Source of the DNA: Microbacterium testaceum StLB037
GTDB taxonomy: Bacteria; Actinomycetota; Actinomycetes; Actinomycetales; Microbacteriaceae
NCBI RefSeq assembly: GCF_008763945.1
Contig: NZ_VTQH01000003.1
Coordinates: forward strand, 496,001-560,000
DNA length: 64,000 bases
Direction of reading: 5' to 3'
The notes below the pieces were generated by a model. It was given only the letters and a program-made list of their open reading frames with translations, searched no databases and was not told the DNA's origin. Position numbers and translations under genes: made by a program. The first letter of the stretch is position 1; the number at the start of each line of letters is the position of its first letter. Positions 60,361 to 64,000 of the stretch are shown in pieces.

Positions 60361-60711
60361 ATGGCCATGAAGCACATCACGCACCTCGTCGACGATCTCG
60401 ACGGCTCCGTTCTCGAAGACGGGCAGGGAAAGCAGATCACCTTCTCCGTCGAAGGTCGCGCTTACGAGATCGACCTCTCCGATCGCAATGCCGACAAGTT
60501 CTATTCGGCGATCGCGCCTTTCGTGGATGCCGCTCGTTCGGTGTCGCGCGGGGGCGGTGCGGCGTCGCGTCGGCCGCGCGGAGCTCGACGCTCGAGCGAT
60601 GTCGATCTGGGCGCCGTTCGGGAATGGGCGCGCGCCAACGGACACACCGTGAGCGACCGCGGCCGTGTTCCCGCCACGATTCTCGACGCGTACGCCGAAG
60701 CGAATTCCTGA
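60361..60711 (+). CDS. Lsr2-family nucleoid protein, copy 1
   Basis: Actinobacterial H-NS-like DNA-bridging protein, 116 residues. N-terminal beta/dimerisation part 'HITHLVDDLDGSVLEDGQGK' then 'ITFSVEGRAYEIDL' and 'NADKFYSAIAPFVDAARSV'; basic linker 'RRPRGARRSSD'; C-terminal DNA-binding part 'VREWARANGHTVSDRGRVPA' with the RGR AT-hook-like triplet. ATG 60361 or 60367 may be the start. The DNA just upstream (60300-60360) is AT-rich for this genome, as expected for an autoregulated Lsr2 target. It is followed by a second copy. Confidence 0.93.
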   Translation: MAMKHITHLVDDLDGSVLEDGQGKQITFSVEGRAYEIDLSDRNADKFYSAIAPFVDAARSVSRGGGAASRRPRGARRSSDVDLGAVREWARANGHTVSDRGRVPATILDAYAEANS

Positions 60712-60725
60712 ACTCCCTCGGCTTT

Positions 60726-60765
60726 CCCCTCGACCGCGCGCAAAAGCCGCGGTCGAGGGGTTGCT
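60726..60765 (+). terminator. terminator after Lsr2 copy 1
   Basis: Perfect 13-bp stem (60726-60738 and 60748-60760) followed by 'ttgct', separating the two lsr2 genes into independent transcripts. Confidence 0.82.
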
Positions 60766-60918
60766 GTTGTGTGGGGCGTTCCCTCTGCACCGACGCGGAA
60801 CCGCGCAGAATCGCGGCTCTGGTCGCCGGGAGTGGACCCGGTGAAAGCGGGCTAGCCGACGGGTGAAATCCGAAAGCGAGTCGCAGAATGCGCGGGTGGG
60901 TCACCCTACTGTCGCGGT

Positions 60919-61257
60919 ATGGCGAAAAAGCACATCACGCAGACGATCGACGATCTCGACGGATCGATCATTGACGACGGAACGACCCTGACCTTCTCTC
61001 TCGAAGGTCGGTCGTATGAAATCGACCTGTCACCCCGTAATGCCGACAAGCTGCGTGAGGCATTTCAGCCCTATATCGCGGCGGGGCGTTCGATCGGCTC
61101 GCCGTCGGGTATTCCCCGACGCACTCCGCGCGGTCGCGCCATTCCCACCCGGGATCTCGTCGACGTGCGCTCCTGGGCGCAGAACAACGGATTCGCGATC
61201 AATGACCGGGGCCGCATCTCCGGCACCATTCTCGCGGCGTACGACGCCGCGCATTGA
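60919..61257 (+). CDS. Lsr2-family nucleoid protein, copy 2
   Basis: Second Lsr2 paralogue, 112 residues, about half identical to copy 1 by eye: 'HITQTIDDLDGSIIDDGTTL', 'LEGRSYEIDLSPRNADKLRE', basic linker 'PRRTPRGRAIPTRD', and 'RSWAQNNGFAINDRGRISGT' with the RGR triplet. ATG 60919 is the start. Each copy has its own terminator, so the two can be regulated separately. Genomes with two Lsr2-type proteins are known (streptomycetes have Lsr2 and LsrL); close tandem placement is less usual. Confidence 0.93.
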   Translation: MAKKHITQTIDDLDGSIIDDGTTLTFSLEGRSYEIDLSPRNADKLREAFQPYIAAGRSIGSPSGIPRRTPRGRAIPTRDLVDVRSWAQNNGFAINDRGRISGTILAAYDAAH

Positions 61258-61271
61258 GCATTATCGACATG

Positions 61272-61311
61272 AAAGAACCGGATGCCCCGAGAAGGCGGCA
61301 TCCGGTTCTTT
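61272..61311 (+). terminator. terminator after Lsr2 copy 2
   Basis: Perfect 15-bp inverted repeat (61272-61286 and 61297-61311) with a T-rich end, 'ttctttttc', 14 bases after the stop. Confidence 0.9.
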
Positions 61312-61327
61312 TTCATCTCCCCAGCGA

Positions 61328-62401
61328 TCAGACGAGGGCGCTGCGACCGGCGCCCGCGGCGAGGCGCTCGGCGGCCAGGCCCTCTGCGGCGGCCAGCGGC
61401 GTCACCCCTCGGCTCGCGGCCTCATCGAAGACGCGGCGCACGGTGTCGCCGATGTCGGCGACCCGACCCATGATGTCGTCGAGACTGCCGCGCTCCTTGG
61501 CCACCAGATCGAGGTAGATCACCCCGCCCGCGTTGACGACGAAGTCGGGGGCGTAGAGGATGCCGCGGCTCGCGAGGCGGTCGGCGCCGGATCGGTCGGC
61601 CAGCGGGTTGTTGGCGGGGCCGCAGACGGCGCGGGCGTCGAGGGAGTCGATCACGTCGTCGGTGAGCACACCGCCGATCCCCGCGGGCACGAAGACGTCG
61701 GCCGGGATCAGGTGCGCCTCGCTGGGCTCGACCCAGGCGGCGCCGAGCTCGGCCGCGAGGGCGCGCTTGGCGGGATTCACGTCGGTCACGGTGAGCACCG
61801 CCTGCTCGGCGGCGAGCCGTTCGGCCAGTCGGCTGCCGACCTGCCCGAGGCCCGCGATCGTGATGCGACGACCGGCGACGTCGCCGGTGCCGACCGCGCG
61901 CTCGAGGGTGGCGACGAGGGAGGCGTAGACACCGAGGCTCGTGGGGCCCGCGGGCTCGCCGGAGCCGCCGACGGTGTCGGGCAGACCCACCACGTGGGCG
62001 GTGCGCTCGCTGACGACGAGCATGTCCTCGGTCGTCGAGCCCACGTCTTCGGCGGTGCGGTACAGGCCGCCGAGGCTCTCGACGGCGTCGCCGAGGTCGA
62101 GGAAGGCCGCGCGGCGGCGGTCGGCGTCGAGCACGGTGCCCTCGGGGAGGCCGATCACCGACTTCCCGCCTCCCGCGTCGAGGCCGGCGGCGGCGTTCTT
62201 CAGCGTCATCGCCGCCGAGAGGCGGAGGGCGTCGCCGAGGGCATCGGTCCAGGAGGGGTAGGTCCACAGGCGCGCGCCGCCGAGGGCGGGGCCGAGGACG
62301 GAGGAGTGCAGGGCCACGGCGACGAACAGACCGCTGCGTCGCCCCGTGATCACCTCCACGCGCTCGTGCGTGAAATCGGGCAGGGGCAGGGCGTTGGTCA
62401 T
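61328..62401 (-). CDS. Leu/Phe/Val/Glu dehydrogenase-family protein
   Basis: NAD(P)-dependent amino-acid dehydrogenase of 357 residues, closest in layout to leucine/valine dehydrogenases. The substrate domain has 'GPALGGARLWTY' and the catalytic lysine region 'MTLKNAAAGLDAGGGKSVIG'; the Rossmann domain has 'ITIAGLGQVGSRLAERLAAE'; 'CGPANNPLADRSGADRLASR' and 'LYAPDFVVNAGGVI' are also typical. Reversible oxidative deamination of branched-chain amino acids is the likely reaction. Start ATG 62401 with aagga upstream. It converges on the lsr2 terminator. Confidence 0.9.
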   Translation of the reverse strand: MTNALPLPDFTHERVEVITGRRSGLFVAVALHSSVLGPALGGARLWTYPSWTDALGDALRLSAAMTLKNAAAGLDAGGGKSVIGLPEGTVLDADRRRAAFLDLGDAVESLGGLYRTAEDVGSTTEDMLVVSERTAHVVGLPDTVGGSGEPAGPTSLGVYASLVATLERAVGTGDVAGRRITIAGLGQVGSRLAERLAAEQAVLTVTDVNPAKRALAAELGAAWVEPSEAHLIPADVFVPAGIGGVLTDDVIDSLDARAVCGPANNPLADRSGADRLASRGILYAPDFVVNAGGVIYLDLVAKERGSLDDIMGRVADIGDTVRRVFDEAASRGVTPLAAAEGLAAERLAAGAGRSALV

Positions 62402-62523
62402 CGCGTTCCTTGTCGTCGGCCGCCTTGTGGGCAGCACTTCTCGGAGGCCGCGGCGTTGCGGCATCCGGGATCCATTCTGTCCCGTCGTCGGGCCGGGCGG
62501 TAGCGGCGGCGCGGCGGGCCGGC

Positions 62524-62612
62524 CGAGATCACACGATCCGCTCGAGCGCACAGGCTCGGGCCGCGCTCGAACGCGTGATCTCGCGCGGATCGTGTGCGCT
62601 CGCGCCCCGGCC
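62524..62612. repeat. palindromic repeat, family B (second copy)
   Basis: Left arm cgagatcacacgatccgc at 62524-62541 matches the arm at 23122-23139 in 17 of 18 bases. The right arm is a degenerate inverted copy ('gatctcgcgcggatcgtgtg'). It lies between divergent genes, where it would fall in or near their promoters. Confidence 0.6.
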
Positions 62613-62642
62613 GCGGGCGGGGTGCGCTCTAGGCTGGCGGGC

Positions 62643-63119
62643 ATGACCGACGCCCTCCCCACCCGCAGTCGCCTCGTCGCCGCGTCCCTGGAAGCCGCGG
62701 GGATCGCGGGTCGGATCATCGTGCTTCCGGATGCCGCGTCCACCGCGGTTCTCGCCGCCGCCGCCCTGGGGGTCGACGTCGGCGCGATCGCCAACAGCCT
62801 CGTGTTCTGGAGCGACGACGAACCGCTGCTCGTCATGACCAGCGGCGCGCACCGCGTGGACACGGCGGCGCTGGCCGAGCGGCTCGGGCGCGGCGGCATC
62901 CGTCGGGCGACTCCCGAGCAGGTGCTCGCGGCGACGGGGCAGCCCATCGGGGGAGTGGCCCCGACCGGCCACCCGGCACCCCTGACGACGGTGGTCGATG
63001 AAGACCTCGCGGCGTTCCCCGAGATCTGGGCCGCGGGCGGCACCCCGCACACGGTGTTCCCGCTGACGTTCGACGAGCTGGTGCGGTTGACCGGCGGCAC
63101 GGTGGCGCGGGTGGCCTGA
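62643..63119 (+). CDS. YbaK/EbsC-family (aminoacyl-tRNA deacylase-like) protein
   Basis: A 158-residue protein with the YbaK/ProX fold, a family that hydrolyses mischarged aminoacyl-tRNA. Recognisable parts are 'AAALGVDVGAIANSLVFWSD', 'VMTSGAHRVDTAALAERLG', 'ATPEQVLAATGQPIGGVAPT' and 'GHPAPLTTVVDEDL'. The usual catalytic Lys position falls near 'IANSLVFW', where Asn replaces Lys, so activity is uncertain. Start ATG 62643. Confidence 0.87.
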   Translation: MTDALPTRSRLVAASLEAAGIAGRIIVLPDAASTAVLAAAALGVDVGAIANSLVFWSDDEPLLVMTSGAHRVDTAALAERLGRGGIRRATPEQVLAATGQPIGGVAPTGHPAPLTTVVDEDLAAFPEIWAAGGTPHTVFPLTFDELVRLTGGTVARVA

Positions 63120-63238
63120 GCGGGGGTGCGGCGGCGCTGGGGCTCGGGGCGGCGCGGCGTCTGGTCGTGGCCCCGGGGCCACTTCCGGCGCCCCGGGGCC
63201 ATTTTGTGCAACCCACGAGGGGGATGGAAGAGGGAAGG

Positions 63239-63274
63239 GCCGGGCGGCGGCGGTTCGGGTCGGCGCCGCCCGGC
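63239..63274. terminator. hairpin between convergent genes
   Basis: Perfect 11-bp inverted repeat (63239-63249 and 63264-63274) with a 14-base loop between the YbaK-like gene and the glycosidase gene. Two copies of ccccggggcca lie just before it (63172-63182 region and 63190-63203 region). Confidence 0.6.
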
Positions 63275-63278
63275 GGGC

Positions 63279-64000
63279 TCACACCCCGGGGGCGGGTGTG
63301 AGAGCGGTGAGGCAGACCACCGCGGCGGCGGCCGACCACGCCTGCGGACGGCAGGCGGCGGGGTAGGGCGTCGGCACCGACGAGTGGGTGCGCGGGTCGC
63401 CCGCGTGCAGCTCGGGCACGCGGTACTGGAAGCCCTCGGCGGCATCGAGCAGTCCGTCGACCACCGACCGCGCCTCGTCGTGCAGGCCCGCGCGCAGCAT
63501 GCCGTGCGTGGCGATCGCGGTGTCGTGCACCCAGACGCTGCCCCCGTGGTACGACAGCGGCCAGTATCCGGCGGCGCCGGTCGACATGGTCCGGATGCCG
63601 TATCCGCTCGACATGCTCTCGCCGAGCAACAGCTGGGCGACGTGCGCCTCTTCGTCGGCCGACAGGATGCCGGTGCCGAGCAGGTGCCCGATGTTGCTCG
63701 TCAGCGTGTCGACGGGACGCTTGTCGCGGTCGAGGGCGACGGCGGGGTAGCGGCCCTCGGGCGTCTCGACCCAGTAGGTCGCGGCGAAGCGCTCCTTGAG
63801 GTCGGCGGCCCAGGCGCGCCAGAACGCGACGTCGTCGGCATCCCTCCCCTCGCCGAACTTCTCGAGCAGGTCGGCTCCGGCGAGGGCGGCCTCGTAGGCG
63901 TACGCCTGCACCTCGCACAGGGCGATGGGCCCCTCGGCGAGGTGGCCGTCGCGCCACTGGATGGAGTCGCCCGAGTCCTTCCACCCCTGGTTCGACAGGC
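63279..64000 (-). CDS. glycogen-debranching-like glycosidase, C-terminal part (5' end outside window)
   Basis: The frame is open from the window edge on the minus strand to the stop at 63279-63281, giving about 240 residues. At the edge it reads 'NQGWKDSGDSIQWRDGHLAE', followed by 'GPIALCEVQAYAYEAALAGA', the alpha/alpha-barrel active-site region of amylo-alpha-1,6-glucosidase / GH63-GH15-like enzymes. Later parts include 'DTLTSNIGHLLGTGILS', 'MSTGAAGYWPLSYHGGSVWV', 'HDTAIATHGM' and 'PYPAACRPQAWSAAAAV'. It is probably a cytoplasmic enzyme acting on alpha-glucans. The N-terminal domain is missing here. Confidence 0.85.
   Translation of the reverse strand, partial: LSNQGWKDSGDSIQWRDGHLAEGPIALCEVQAYAYEAALAGADLLEKFGEGRDADDVAFWRAWAADLKERFAATYWVETPEGRYPAVALDRDKRPVDTLTSNIGHLLGTGILSADEEAHVAQLLLGESMSSGYGIRTMSTGAAGYWPLSYHGGSVWVHDTAIATHGMLRAGLHDEARSVVDGLLDAAEGFQYRVPELHAGDPRTHSSVPTPYPAACRPQAWSAAAAVVCLTALTPAPGV

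Noticed and set aside
63150-63240. Repeated ccccggggcca as a binding site or repeat element
   Set aside because: Short self-complementary GC words are expected by chance in this composition, and no third copy with the same spacing was seen.

Overview
The window looks like a stretch of chromosome from a high-GC actinobacterium of the family Microbacteriaceae, most likely Microbacterium or a close relative. The reasons are the high GC content, the GTG/TTG starts and ATGA/GTGA gene overlaps, and actinobacterial families such as Lsr2, DUF3027, DUF2510, a DtxR/IdeR-type regulator, an ImuA'-ImuB-DnaE2 mutasome and an XPB-type repair helicase. No rRNA, phage, insertion sequence or CRISPR array is visible; the region reads as core chromosome broken up by short palindromic intergenic repeats. 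|| Layout. 1-11.7 kb: a truncated low-GC frame, a two-component system (minus strand), XPB helicase with its usual partner gene, a membrane protein, a cold-shock-domain protein followed by a DUF3027 protein, SerC, a DtxR-type repressor, an M23 peptidase, a small leader-like ORF and an HNH endonuclease. 11.7-18.2 kb: a cysteine hydrolase, then imuA'-imuB-dnaE2 under a LexA-type palindrome, with a 15-codon ORF bridging imuB and dnaE2. 18.2-23 kb: a DUF2510 membrane protein, a peroxiredoxin-like protein, CoaBC, an NRDE protein and tRNA-Arg(CCT). || 23.3-35.7 kb: a nearly complete phenylacetate (phenylacetyl-CoA) degradation locus in two plus-strand operons. One carries thiolase, hydratase, dehydrogenase, PaaZ, PaaI and PaaK; the other carries PaaABCDE plus an isomerase/hydratase. 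Each is preceded by a near-identical palindrome that looks like a TetR-type (PaaR) operator, although no regulator gene lies in the window. A HAD phosphatase sits between them on the other strand. || 35.7-48.6 kb: a gene remnant next to a repeat, a cysteine-less HesB-like protein, a GAF-LuxR regulator divergent from a DUF485/acetate symporter pair, an alkyltransferase homologue whose active-site Cys is Val, a very large SF1-helicase-like protein with degenerate Walker motifs, MscL, an FmdB zinc ribbon, 5-formyl-THF cyclo-ligase, GalU, a GNAT acetyltransferase, a hendecad-repeat membrane protein and tRNA-Ala(CGC). || 48.7-64 kb: a VOC protein, a LysM protein, a second two-component system, a secreted protein, two ABC export systems (one with a membrane-fusion-like subunit), an amino-acid permease, two tandem Lsr2 paralogues, a Leu/Phe/Val-type dehydrogenase, a YbaK-type deacylase and the C-terminal part of a glycogen-debranching-like glycosidase running off the end. 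|| Two patterns deserve attention. A divergent pair of DNA-repair-like genes near 40 kb has lost its catalytic residues. The heptamer GGATGCC/GGCATCC recurs across the whole window, apparently far more often than composition predicts.
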